IMG/VR virus record: IMGVR_UViG_3300009285_013578
Span: 1 to 38,988 of that record
DNA length: 38,988 bases
Origin: a virus
Direction: 5' to 3' (one strand)
The position numbers and the translations under genes are program-made. The notes below the pieces were generated by a model. It was not told where the DNA came from. It made no database searches and saw only the letters and a list, made by a program, of their open reading frames with translations. Positions 23,388-31,332 of the stretch are shown piece after piece (the first letter of the stretch is position 1; every line of letters begins with the position of its first letter).

Positions 23388-24481
23388 ATAGAATTCCTAA
23401 AATATTATACATAGCTCGTGACATTGGAGGGTGTGGCTATTTCCGCTGTGAACAGCCGGCAAATTTTATCAAGCGTATGGGGCTTGCGGAAACGGAAGTC
23501 GTGCTGCGTAACGCTTCCCGGGAACAGCTTCTTAGTGCCGATCTCGTTGTCATTCAGGATACCGGTTCTCCCACTGGAACTAAGGCCGCGCAATTCCTGC
23601 TTCAAAATAAAATTCCTTACATAACGGAATTCGATGATTTTGTGCAGCATGTTTCTCCTCATAATATTTATGGCTGGCCGGCCTGGAATCCCGGAACGCT
23701 TTATATTCATCGCGCGATGGAGATGATGCGTTCGGCAATGGCGGTTACGGTATCTACTCCGCAACTCGCGCGCGAATACTTTCCTTACAATCCCACGATC
23801 TACGTCGTGCCGAATTATCTTGACGAAGAGCGCTGGGTAAATCCGATTATAAAAAGGCAGGACAATAAAGTCCGCGTAGGATGGATCGGCGGTAACGCGC
23901 ACGCGGATGATCTTCGCATGGTGGCTCACGTTTTACACAAGCTTGTCAAGGAGGGCAAGGGCAAGGTTATTGTCGAAACAATGGGAATGGCGAAGCAGGA
24001 ACTTGCCGGAGTATTTCCGTTTAGCGAATTCAGCGCCTCTTGCCCGCATTGCGGCTACGAAGGAGAATTGCACAACTTTCCCGGGGAAAGCCAGAACGAT
24101 TATCCGGCTGTTTTGGCCGGTCATGGCTGGGACATTGCCCTGGCTCCGGTTATAAACAACGCTTTCAACAATTGCAAATCCGACATAAAAATCAAGGAAT
24201 ACGCGGCTGCGGGCATTTCTGTCGTAGCTTCGCCCATTGTTCCTTACCGCGAGGCCGCCGCGAGTAATGCACAGGTGGTCTTTGCGGATGGTTTCGAAGA
24301 ATGGTATAATGGTATTAAGGGATTGATTAAAGATCCGGCGCGCAGGGACGAAATAGCCCGGAAGAATAAAGAATGGGTCGCGCAGTACTGGATCCAAAAT
24401 AACGCCCAAAAGATTTTTGAAGTTTATAAACAGGTTCTACAAAAGGCCGAACTTGTTTACGGAAAGAGGAATATGCTATAA
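23384..24481 (+). CDS. Glycosyltransferase, family 4-like (GT-B fold)
   Basis: A 365-residue GT-B enzyme of a kind frequent in phage genomes. The N-terminus has YIARDIGGCGYFRCEQPANF, the start of the acceptor domain. RVGWIGGNAHADDLR begins the nucleotide-sugar domain; APVINNAFNNCKSDIKIKEY carries the conserved KxxEY-type segment with a catalytic-site glutamate. A CPHC pair (about residue 220) lacks a partner pair, so it is probably not a zinc site. The start overlaps the preceding stop by 4 nt (ATGA). The stop codon lies in the promoter of the next gene. Confidence 0.8.
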   Translation: MNRIPKILYIARDIGGCGYFRCEQPANFIKRMGLAETEVVLRNASREQLLSADLVVIQDTGSPTGTKAAQFLLQNKIPYITEFDDFVQHVSPHNIYGWPAWNPGTLYIHRAMEMMRSAMAVTVSTPQLAREYFPYNPTIYVVPNYLDEERWVNPIIKRQDNKVRVGWIGGNAHADDLRMVAHVLHKLVKEGKGKVIVETMGMAKQELAGVFPFSEFSASCPHCGYEGELHNFPGESQNDYPAVLAGHGWDIALAPVINNAFNNCKSDIKIKEYAAAGISVVASPIVPYREAAASNAQVVFADGFEEWYNGIKGLIKDPARRDEIARKNKEWVAQYWIQNNAQKIFEVYKQVLQKAELVYGKRNML

Positions 24482-24482
24482 T
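24474..24482 (+). promoter_or_regulatory. Extended -10 promoter, leaderless start
   Basis: TGCTATAAT with TATAAT at 24477-24482, 6 nt before the ATG at 24489. A TTGTTT lies 18 nt upstream of the box. It overlaps the end of the glycosyltransferase. Confidence 0.65.
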
Positions 24483-24488
24483 AAAAAC

Positions 24489-24767
24489 ATGCTATTAGAA
24501 GTCGCAGTAAGCGGCACAGTCGGGAAACAAACTATCCCGACCACGCAGCAAGCAAAACTTAAGAGAGTGATACTCACTCCCTCTGCCGCGAATCTTACTA
24601 TTAAAATTCGAGACGGTAACGCGTCCGGTGAAGTTGTTTTTTACGCAGTTGCTCCGAGCGCTGCTCCGAAGCGTTCTTATGAATTTAATGCCGAACATAA
24701 GTTTACGAAAGGCATGCACGTAAAGGTCATTGGGGCTGCGAATATCGCGTATCTTGTGCTTGAATAA
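24489..24767 (+). CDS. Small beta-rich protein, possible virion component
   Basis: A 92-residue protein, probably one beta-sandwich (LKRVILTPSAANLTIKIRDG, SYEFNAEHKFTKGMHVKV). ATG at 24489 is chosen, because it follows the extended -10 box by 6 nt; earlier in-frame codons lie inside the preceding enzyme. It has its own promoter in the island and pairs with a second virion-like gene. No enzyme motif is seen. It may be an accessory capsid or fibre protein. Confidence 0.6.
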   Translation: MLLEVAVSGTVGKQTIPTTQQAKLKRVILTPSAANLTIKIRDGNASGEVVFYAVAPSAAPKRSYEFNAEHKFTKGMHVKVIGAANIAYLVLE

Positions 24768-24773
24768 TTAATT

Positions 24774-24782
24774 TGTTATACT
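24774..24782 (+). promoter_or_regulatory. Extended -10 promoter, leaderless start
   Basis: TGTTATACT with TATACT at 24777-24782, 6 nt before the ATG at 24789; TTGTGC lies 17 nt upstream of the box. It is the second such promoter in 300 nt. Confidence 0.6.
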
Positions 24783-24788
24783 AAAAAT

Positions 24789-25277
24789 ATGAAGAACTCG
24801 GGAATAAAAGATAATACAAAAATAAGAGGTTTCTTCCGTCTCAATATTCTTGAGAATGGAAAAATTGTCGGAGATTCCGGATGGCGCGAAAACCAAGTTA
24901 CGAATCTCGGAATCCAGGATTATCTCGTAGATGCCGTATTGGGAAATGCCGGCAATAAAGCCGTAAGTCATATGGCGCTCGGGACCGGTGCCGCTCCGGC
25001 ATCTGACGCAACTTCTTTGTCTGGTGAAATAACTCACGCGGCAGGTTCAAGAAAAGCTGTTTCGACTTCAATAGTGGCTTCGCGGACCGCGCAATTTACC
25101 GCGGCTTTCGCAAGCGCGGATTCATTTGTCACTGCGACCGTTAATATCTCAAACGTAGGATTATTCGAAACATCCACCACGGAAGGCGGAACGATTTTCG
25201 CGGGAAATACCTACGCTTCAAGTTCGCTTGCAACTAATCAAAATGTTAATGTCACGTACCAGATAAGGATATCTTGA
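24789..25277 (+). CDS. Phage virion or tail-fibre-like protein
   Basis: A 162-residue protein of a pattern seen in many phage structural genes. It begins with a beta-rich domain that ends NQVTNLGIQDYLVDAVLG, then GTGAAPASDATSLSGEITHA and NISNVGLFETSTTEGGTIFA. These match the frequent phage motifs of the type GxGTxxPxxxDxxL and ITEAGLF. It probably sits on the virion surface, at a fibre base or capsid. It has its own promoter and is flanked by enzymes, so it could be a substrate of the island. That link is inference. Confidence 0.6.
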   Translation: MKNSGIKDNTKIRGFFRLNILENGKIVGDSGWRENQVTNLGIQDYLVDAVLGNAGNKAVSHMALGTGAAPASDATSLSGEITHAAGSRKAVSTSIVASRTAQFTAAFASADSFVTATVNISNVGLFETSTTEGGTIFAGNTYASSSLATNQNVNVTYQIRIS

Positions 25278-25296
25278 CCTTCTGATTGATAAAAAG

Positions 25297-25815
25297 ATGA
25301 AAGGAAAATTTAATATTCAAAAAGTTCTCAAGAATAAAAATCTTGGAATTTCGCTAGATTTGGGTTGCGGAGCCAACAAGCAAAATGGCTTTGTCGGCAT
25401 AGACGCGCGGCCGCTTCCTGGAGTTGATATAGTTCACGATCTTGAAAAATTCTCATGGCCGTTGCCGGATCGTTGCGCGAGCTTAGCGGTGGCGTCCCAT
25501 TTAGTAGAACACATAAACCCCCATGGCGGAGTTTTTTTGCGTTTTATGGATGAAGTGTGGCGCGTCTTGAAACCGGGCGGAAAGTTTTTGATAGCGACTC
25601 CGTATGCCGGTTCGCAGGGATATTGGCAAGATCCAACTCACTGCAACGGTTGTAACGAGGTAACGTGGGCTTACTTTGATCCGTTGGATCGCAGCGGGTT
25701 CTATAAAATATACAAACCAAAACCATGGAAGATTGTTTCAACCGCTTTCAGCGTTAACGGCAATATGGAAGTTGCGTTGGAAAAACGATTGGAAGACAAA
25801 TCTTACTATGCCTAA
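25297..25815 (+). CDS. SAM-dependent methyltransferase
   Basis: A 172-residue class I methyltransferase. Motif I is intact (SLDLGCGANKQNGFVGID), the acidic residue after strand 2 is in GID, and motif post-I reads VASHLVEHI with VWRVLKPGGKFLIATP following. The C-terminal third (PTHCNGCNEVTWAYFDPLDR) has four histidine and cysteine residues but no clear zinc site. Sugar methylation is a plausible role because glycosyltransferases flank it, and phage glycans are often O-methylated. The substrate is unknown. It overlaps the next gene by 8 nt. Confidence 0.75.
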   Translation: MKGKFNIQKVLKNKNLGISLDLGCGANKQNGFVGIDARPLPGVDIVHDLEKFSWPLPDRCASLAVASHLVEHINPHGGVFLRFMDEVWRVLKPGGKFLIATPYAGSQGYWQDPTHCNGCNEVTWAYFDPLDRSGFYKIYKPKPWKIVSTAFSVNGNMEVALEKRLEDKSYYA

Positions 25816-26608
25816 AAAATTAAAATATAACGGAGAAGCTCCGCGCAATACCAGTGACTGGTCAAAGCGCGTGCTTCTTTTTACTCCTTCCCGAGGACTT
25901 GTCCGGACCGAATGGGTGCAGGCGCGTTACGGACAGATAGTGCCGACCAATTGGTCAATGGTGGAAATGACGCAATTCGTTTCTCCGTACATGCCGATTG
26001 AATATCAGCTTGCGGACGCGCAGAATCTTATGGCGCGGAAAGTCGTCCAAGACGATTATGAATGGATTATTTATATTGAAGACGACAACATAATTCCTCC
26101 GGACACGATTGTCAGGTTCAACAGATACATAAATGAAGGAAAAGTTCCGGTGGTATCGGGATTATATTTCACAAAATCGGATCCTCCCGAGCCGTTGCTT
26201 TATCGCGGCCGCGGAAATTCTTATTTCAGGAACTGGAAAATGGGAGATAAAGTTTGGGTTGATGGTGTTCCGTTTGGCTGCCGGTTGGAGCATGCCGGGT
26301 TAGTTAAAGAGGCCTGGAAGAATTCTCCGGAGTATACGATAGGAAACGAAGTCGTAAGAAGAGTTTTCGAACAGCCGAACCGCATTAATTGGAATAACGA
26401 AAAAGGAGGATATGAAGCCGTAAAAGGCACTACCGACCTTGCCTGGTGCAAGAGAATAATGGAAGAAAAGCTATTCGGCAAGGCCGGTTTTCCGCAATAC
26501 GACAAAAAACAATATCCCTTTCTCGTTGATACCAATATCTTCGTCAAGCATATAGACCAGAATGGCCGGCAATATCCTCTCCAGGATCCAAAGGCGCTGG
26601 GATTCTAA
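25808..26608 (+). CDS. Glycosyltransferase, GT-A type
   Basis: A 266-residue enzyme with the GT-A pattern: LLFTPSRGLVRTEWVQA at the start, NLMARKVVQDDYEWIIYIED with the D-x-D-like EDDN (about residues 95-98), and PVVSGLYFTK. GVPFGCRLEHAGLVKEAW resembles the region that closes the acceptor pocket. ATG at 25808 is used, overlapping the methyltransferase by 8 nt; a longer frame starts inside that gene. It closes the glycan island. The donor sugar cannot be read from sequence. Confidence 0.7.
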   Translation: MPKKLKYNGEAPRNTSDWSKRVLLFTPSRGLVRTEWVQARYGQIVPTNWSMVEMTQFVSPYMPIEYQLADAQNLMARKVVQDDYEWIIYIEDDNIIPPDTIVRFNRYINEGKVPVVSGLYFTKSDPPEPLLYRGRGNSYFRNWKMGDKVWVDGVPFGCRLEHAGLVKEAWKNSPEYTIGNEVVRRVFEQPNRINWNNEKGGYEAVKGTTDLAWCKRIMEEKLFGKAGFPQYDKKQYPFLVDTNIFVKHIDQNGRQYPLQDPKALGF

Positions 26609-26629
26609 ACTGACTAAAACTCTATTTTG

Positions 26630-26638
26630 TGGTAAAAT
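26630..26638 (+). promoter_or_regulatory. Extended -10 promoter with a short leader
   Basis: TGGTAAAAT with TAAAAT at 26633-26638. Transcription would start near 26645, about 33 nt before the ATG at 26678, so this mRNA has a leader, unlike most promoters of this type here. Confidence 0.5.
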
Positions 26639-26677
26639 AAAAGCAGGAATAGTGCTTTGATTTTATGATTATTGTAT

Positions 26678-27892
26678 ATGGCTAAAGTATTTCAGGTAGA
26701 TACAGGGGGAACTCTTACCACGAGTCTTGTGTCTTACTACAAATTAGAGGACGTGAATGATTTTTTTGCCTCAAATAATTTAACGAACAACAACTCGGTA
26801 GCTTTTAACACGGGTAAAGTGAGTAATGCGGCTGATATGGGGGCGAGCAATACAACTAAATACCTTAATATCGCAAGTGATTTGGGAATAACAAATGGAA
26901 ATTGTAGTATATCTTGTTGGGTTAATGTTACAACTGCCCCAGCGAGTGGCACCCAAGGAACTATAGTTGCAAAAAACGATGGTGGCACATTCATAATGTA
27001 TAATCTTTACTATCAGAATGACGCTGGAACATTACGTGTTTCTGCAGACCGTTTGCGGGGGGGGGTAGCCGATGATGAGGTAAAAGTTGCACACACACTT
27101 ACTATTGGTACTTGGTTTCATTTAGTCTTAACTTATGATGGTACCAATATAGAGCTTTGGATAGATGGGGTAAGTAAAGGCACGGCAGCGGCAAGCGGGA
27201 ATGGCAGTAATTATATCGCGGATACTTTTAATATCGGAAATAGACTTTACAATGGCGTTTTGGCGACATATCTCAGCGGTCTTGTAGATGAGGTCGGTAT
27301 CTGGAGCAAAAAACTTTCAAATACAGAAGTGGCTGACCTTTATAATGCAGGAAGTGGGCAGACGATGGAGGAAAATGATAGAAATGTAAATGTTTTAGAC
27401 ACTATATCCATTGTTGATTTTCCAACCATAGGAATAATAAACGATATAAATGTCAACGATGCGATCTCGCTTTCCGAAAGCGTTTCTCTCGAATTCATTA
27501 ATCTTATAAGCGTTTCCGACGATATTGCGCTATCGGAATCCGTAACTGTTCAAAATACCGAGCTGGGAGGGATATCGGTGACTGACGCGCCAAGCTTGGC
27601 TGAAGATGTAACGATAAATAATGCTCCGGCCGGGGTTTCGGTAAGTGACGAAATCACGATTGCGGAAGATATTATCACGCTTACCGTAAATATAATCTCC
27701 GTATCGGATTCAATTTCTTTGGGCGAAGATTTAGATCCAGAAACGAACTTAGGAAATATCAGCGTAAACGATTCTTTGACCATAACCGAATCAATAACCG
27801 TATTGCCTTCCGATCCAAAACAAGGATACGTTAAAATGCGGTCTTTCCAGCAGAATTATCCATTGCCGATGGATGATACGAGACAATTATAA
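26678..27892 (+). CDS. LamG-domain adhesin with tandem stalk repeats
   Basis: A 404-residue putative receptor-binding protein. Residues about 20-225 form a LamG/concanavalin-like lectin sandwich (SCWVNVTTAPASGTQGTIVA, LVLTYDGTNIELWIDGVSKG, LVDEVGIWSKKLSNTEVADL), a fold that binds sugars. The rest is a stalk of about six repeats of 15-25 residues with the core SVSDxISLSESV. The N-terminus may attach to the virion. The gene contains nine consecutive G at 27057-27065, which could slip and switch it on and off. ATG at 26678 is used; a TTG six nt earlier is less likely. Confidence 0.7.
   Translation: MAKVFQVDTGGTLTTSLVSYYKLEDVNDFFASNNLTNNNSVAFNTGKVSNAADMGASNTTKYLNIASDLGITNGNCSISCWVNVTTAPASGTQGTIVAKNDGGTFIMYNLYYQNDAGTLRVSADRLRGGVADDEVKVAHTLTIGTWFHLVLTYDGTNIELWIDGVSKGTAAASGNGSNYIADTFNIGNRLYNGVLATYLSGLVDEVGIWSKKLSNTEVADLYNAGSGQTMEENDRNVNVLDTISIVDFPTIGIINDINVNDAISLSESVSLEFINLISVSDDIALSESVTVQNTELGGISVTDAPSLAEDVTINNAPAGVSVSDEITIAEDIITLTVNIISVSDSISLGEDLDPETNLGNISVNDSLTITESITVLPSDPKQGYVKMRSFQQNYPLPMDDTRQL
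27057..27065 (+). repeat. Nine-G homopolymer inside the adhesin gene
   Basis: CG followed by GGGGGGG forms a run of nine G within codons for R-G-G-V. Gain or loss of one G would shift the frame and truncate the LamG domain. Homopolymer sequencing error is an alternative explanation. Confidence 0.6.
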
Positions 27893-27901
27893 TGGTATAA
27901 T
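27893..27901 (+). promoter_or_regulatory. Extended -10 promoter, leaderless start
   Basis: TGGTATAAT with TATAAT at 27896-27901, 6 nt before the ATG at 27908. No clear -35 box. Confidence 0.65.
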
Positions 27902-27907
27902 ATAAAT

Positions 27908-28753
27908 ATGATTGCATCAGCACTTATAACCCAATGCAGGCAGGACTTCGGAGACATCGTGCGCGCGATGCAGGTTAAGCGCACCGGAGACGCGGCCTCA
28001 ACTCTTTACAATCTCGGTTATTTTCCGGTGAAAGAAACTTCATACGGAATTTATGTTAATGATGTTTTGAAAGCGGAGACCACCGATTACACGATTGACC
28101 TGGATAGCGGAGACGTTGTTTTTAATAATGCTCCGGGAGCCGTGGAGGTGAGAGCGGAATTCAAGTACGCGCATTGGCGCGACAATAATTGGAACTTGGC
28201 GATCAGTAACGCGATAGAGGATCTGAATGCCCGCGGATTTTTCCGGCAAGTCGTTAGGAATAAAACCATAATGGCCATTTCGGCCAACGTGCGGGAGTAC
28301 TCCGGCCCATCCGCATGTATAGATATTTACGAGGCGCTTCGTTTCAGCGACAGAACAATCTCCGGATTTTACAGGGCCTTGCACGGCAATTGGAATTACC
28401 AACAGGACGCGAATAAACTGGTTCTCGGATGGAAGCCAAGCGTGGCGGAAAAATTGGCCGTATCGTATTTGCGTAATCTTCAAACTTATTCAGCGACATC
28501 GGCGACTCTTGATGTTTTGAATGACTGGATGATATTGGTTAAGAAAAAAGCCGGCGCTCAATTTTACAGATTCCTTGCCGGGAAAATAGCCACGCAGGGA
28601 AACGCGAACATAGACGAAGGGCATTTCAGTTTCACGAATTTGAGAACGCAGGCGCGTGACCTTGACGAAGAAGCCAATATATTGTCCATAAGAAAAAAGC
28701 CGACCCGGCCGGCTAAGCCGATGCAATATCACGTTGACGGGATAATACCGTAA
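27908..28753 (+). CDS. Putative head-to-tail adaptor
   Basis: A 281-residue protein. It contains IDLDSGDVVFNNAPGAVEVR, a beta-hairpin pattern common in phage connector and adaptor proteins, then a helical region (NLAISNAIEDLNARGFF) and a C-terminal LDVLNDWMILVKKKAGAQFY. In podoviruses the adaptor joins the portal to the tail nozzle; the nozzle candidate lies just downstream with only an HNH gene between. The name is from position and pattern, so it is tentative. The C-terminal tail is basic and proline-rich. Confidence 0.5.
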   Translation: MIASALITQCRQDFGDIVRAMQVKRTGDAASTLYNLGYFPVKETSYGIYVNDVLKAETTDYTIDLDSGDVVFNNAPGAVEVRAEFKYAHWRDNNWNLAISNAIEDLNARGFFRQVVRNKTIMAISANVREYSGPSACIDIYEALRFSDRTISGFYRALHGNWNYQQDANKLVLGWKPSVAEKLAVSYLRNLQTYSATSATLDVLNDWMILVKKKAGAQFYRFLAGKIATQGNANIDEGHFSFTNLRTQARDLDEEANILSIRKKPTRPAKPMQYHVDGIIP

Positions 28754-28754
28754 T

Positions 28755-29390
28755 ATGGCATTTAAAATTGGAAATAAAATTTGTGTTGGTAGAATTCCCT
28801 GGAATAAGGACACGAAAGGAATATGTAAACCCAATTCTGGAAGTTTTAAAAAAGGACATAAAAATAATTATATTTATGTAAATACCGAAGCGCGAAAAGA
28901 AGCCCGTAAAAAGGGTGCTTTCCCAAAAGGACATAAAATAAACTTAGGAAATAAAAATCATTTTGGTTTTAAACATTCTGAAGCAACAAAAGAAAAACTA
29001 AGAAAATTATCATTGCAACAATTTTTGAATGGTATGCCGTTAGAAACAAGAATAAAAATGTCCGGTATTCATAGGGGAGAGAAAGGAGCTAATTGGCAAG
29101 GCGGAATTACTCTTATAAATTCTAAAATCAGAAATTCTTTTGAGTACCGATTATGGCGCGAATCCGTTTTTAAAAGAGATAATTATACTTGTCAGTGGTG
29201 CGGTATTCGCGGGGGATATATTCAGGCAGATCATATAAAGCCATTCGCTTATTTTCCTGAATTAAGATTTGAATTATCAAATGGACGCACTTTATGTCGG
29301 GAGTGCCATAAACTAACAGACAGCTTCGCTTATAAAGCGAAAAAAAATTATGGCCAGCAACGTTCGAACGCGATATCATATAGCTATTAA
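28755..29390 (+). CDS. HNH homing endonuclease with NUMOD3-like repeats
   Basis: A 211-residue selfish endonuclease. The N-terminal half has NUMOD3-like DNA-binding repeats (GFKHSEATKEKLRKLS and neighbours). The HNH domain is C-terminal: RDNYTCQWCGIRGGYIQADH, then RTLCRECHKLTDS, giving the CxxC...H...CxxC layout with D-H as the catalytic pair. The coding sequence is AT-rich compared with both neighbours, so it is probably recent. It sits 1 nt after the adaptor stop, and its 3' end overlaps the nozzle gene by 41 nt. Insertion here separates two genes that are adjacent in related phages by inference. Confidence 0.85.
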   Translation: MAFKIGNKICVGRIPWNKDTKGICKPNSGSFKKGHKNNYIYVNTEARKEARKKGAFPKGHKINLGNKNHFGFKHSEATKEKLRKLSLQQFLNGMPLETRIKMSGIHRGEKGANWQGGITLINSKIRNSFEYRLWRESVFKRDNYTCQWCGIRGGYIQADHIKPFAYFPELRFELSNGRTLCRECHKLTDSFAYKAKKNYGQQRSNAISYSY

Positions 29391-31332
29391 CGGTGTTGGA
29401 TACGTTCTCCGAGGGGCGCCGAATTCGCCGCGCTATATTAAGGAACAAGCCCCCTCATTAGTCAATCAACTTGGGATTGGCGATCTTTCTTACGCGCAAC
29501 TTAACGGCAGCGGTTGGTCATACTGGACGCAAACGGATTTTTCCGGCGGTTTTCAAAAATTAAAATGGGAAGACAATGCCACGTTCAAAGACGGACAAGC
29601 CGTTGAACCGCTTAAAAAATACGGAGAATTGACTTTGCAGAACGCTTTTACCTCCGCGCTGTCAATTTCCGGCAGCCATAAATTCGGCGCTTATAATGTG
29701 CATGACGGGGAATTGATTTTGGGAAGCGTTAAAGCCGGCGCGGCCAAAGTATTTAAAACCACATCCGCGCATTCTCTTTCAACGCTGAGTGCTTACGTGG
29801 GCATCAGCGCGGTAAATTCAATGAGCAGATATCAGAACGTAACGCTCATCGGTCTCACCAGGCCCTCCGGTACGCTCAAAACCCTTGCCAAGTGGAACGG
29901 CACGGCCGTATCGGCATTCCGGAGCGCCAATCCTATTGTCCGGGCCGTAAAAGGAATCGGAATCCGGGCATATACCGGCGAGCGGGTTACTTCGCTTTCG
30001 GGAGATGTGCTTTATTATTCAACCGATCTTTCTACTTTTACCTCCGCGTACCAATCCGGTAAAAACAGAAAAATACCTTTTATTGAAGAATTGAACGGCG
30101 CTCCGTTTTTCTTTATCCAGGAAGAACGCAAGGTTGAACTTAATCGATGGGACGAATTCGCGGAACGCGCTTATCCGATTTACACCTGGAATGATCTGAC
30201 CGGATTGGGAGTTACTCGGTATCTTTCTTTTATAGTCATAACCGGAACATCAAACGGAAAATCCGTTGCTTTTGCTTTCAACGGCGCGCGGCTTTGGCAG
30301 ATTTTTGACGACCAGCTTCTTGATTCTTCTTATGATTTTTCCAAACCGTTTGTTTTCAAAGATGAAGTGCAGCTCAAGGGCGCGCGCTGGGACGGGCAGT
30401 TTTGGTCTCCGGGACTTTACGGAAAATTCGCGACCGTGCAATACACTCCGTTCGCGAATTTCGCGAACCGCGCTTACGCTTTCGCGCTAACCGGAACCTT
30501 GATGAAGATAGCGTATTACGATTCAACGAAGTTCGCGATTTCCGGGCATGTCGTTTCTTCGGAATTCGGCTCGCAGATTGCCGGCGTAGACAAGCTCGTG
30601 AATTCGGTGAACGTGAATTGCAAAGCGCTGGCTACTGGTCAAACAATCGAAGTGTCCCGATCAACGGACGGCGGAGATAATTTCACTTCGGTAGGAACTC
30701 TCAAATTCGCGACCGATGGCGCGGTCACGAAAAAGAACCTTTATTTCCCTTCCGGATTCGTTACCAAGCTTTGGAACTATAAAGCGCAGCTGGCCGGACC
30801 CGGGACCTCAACCCCGACTTTACTGGATATAACCCATGAATACAGACCCTCACCCGATTTAAAGAAGCGCTGGACGCTGTCAATTGACGCAGGGGACGAT
30901 ATAACGCTGCTTAATAGGCAAGTAGAGCAGAGGGACGGAAAAGCCCTTATAAACGAATTGTGGCTTGAAAAAGAGGCCAAAAGGACGGTTGTTTATGAAG
31001 ACGTGGACGCTTTTGAGGTAAATATCGTGTCCGCGATGGCTTCGGGTAATACTTCGGCCCGGGTCAATAATACACGTTTGATGCCCCCGAAAGGCCGCAT
31101 ACGGGCCGTTGTATCGGGAGTTGTAGAAGAAATGACGTACACTTCCGCGGGCGGCAACATAGTTAAAAATATTTCCCGAGGCCAAAAAGGAACTTTGGCG
31201 CGCGCTTATACTTCTGCTCATAAGTTCAATAATTTTTACAACACAATAGTTTCCGATGTCAAGGAACAAGTTAATAACACAGATCAACAAAAAACAGAAA
31301 GCGTCGCGCAAGTAATGCTTTTAGAAATTTAA
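29350..31332 (+). CDS. Putative tail nozzle or hub protein
   Basis: A 660-residue beta-rich protein that by size and position could be the podovirus nozzle (T7 gp12-like) at the base of the tail. It has many short repeated strands (LSGDVLYYSTDLSTFTSAYQ, VQLKGARWDGQFW), compatible with a beta-propeller, and a C-terminal part (VSAMASGNTSARVNNTRLMP) resembling an Ig-like or hub domain. Homology to a named family cannot be proven here. ATG at 29350 lies inside the upstream HNH gene. The stop and the next start share bases (TAATG). Confidence 0.5.
   Translation: MASNVRTRYHIAINGVGYVLRGAPNSPRYIKEQAPSLVNQLGIGDLSYAQLNGSGWSYWTQTDFSGGFQKLKWEDNATFKDGQAVEPLKKYGELTLQNAFTSALSISGSHKFGAYNVHDGELILGSVKAGAAKVFKTTSAHSLSTLSAYVGISAVNSMSRYQNVTLIGLTRPSGTLKTLAKWNGTAVSAFRSANPIVRAVKGIGIRAYTGERVTSLSGDVLYYSTDLSTFTSAYQSGKNRKIPFIEELNGAPFFFIQEERKVELNRWDEFAERAYPIYTWNDLTGLGVTRYLSFIVITGTSNGKSVAFAFNGARLWQIFDDQLLDSSYDFSKPFVFKDEVQLKGARWDGQFWSPGLYGKFATVQYTPFANFANRAYAFALTGTLMKIAYYDSTKFAISGHVVSSEFGSQIAGVDKLVNSVNVNCKALATGQTIEVSRSTDGGDNFTSVGTLKFATDGAVTKKNLYFPSGFVTKLWNYKAQLAGPGTSTPTLLDITHEYRPSPDLKKRWTLSIDAGDDITLLNRQVEQRDGKALINELWLEKEAKRTVVYEDVDAFEVNIVSAMASGNTSARVNNTRLMPPKGRIRAVVSGVVEEMTYTSAGGNIVKNISRGQKGTLARAYTSAHKFNNFYNTIVSDVKEQVNNTDQQKTESVAQVMLLEI

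Noticed and set aside
23384-24481. Zinc site in the glycosyltransferase (CPHC)
   Set aside because: A single cysteine pair with no partner pair nearby.
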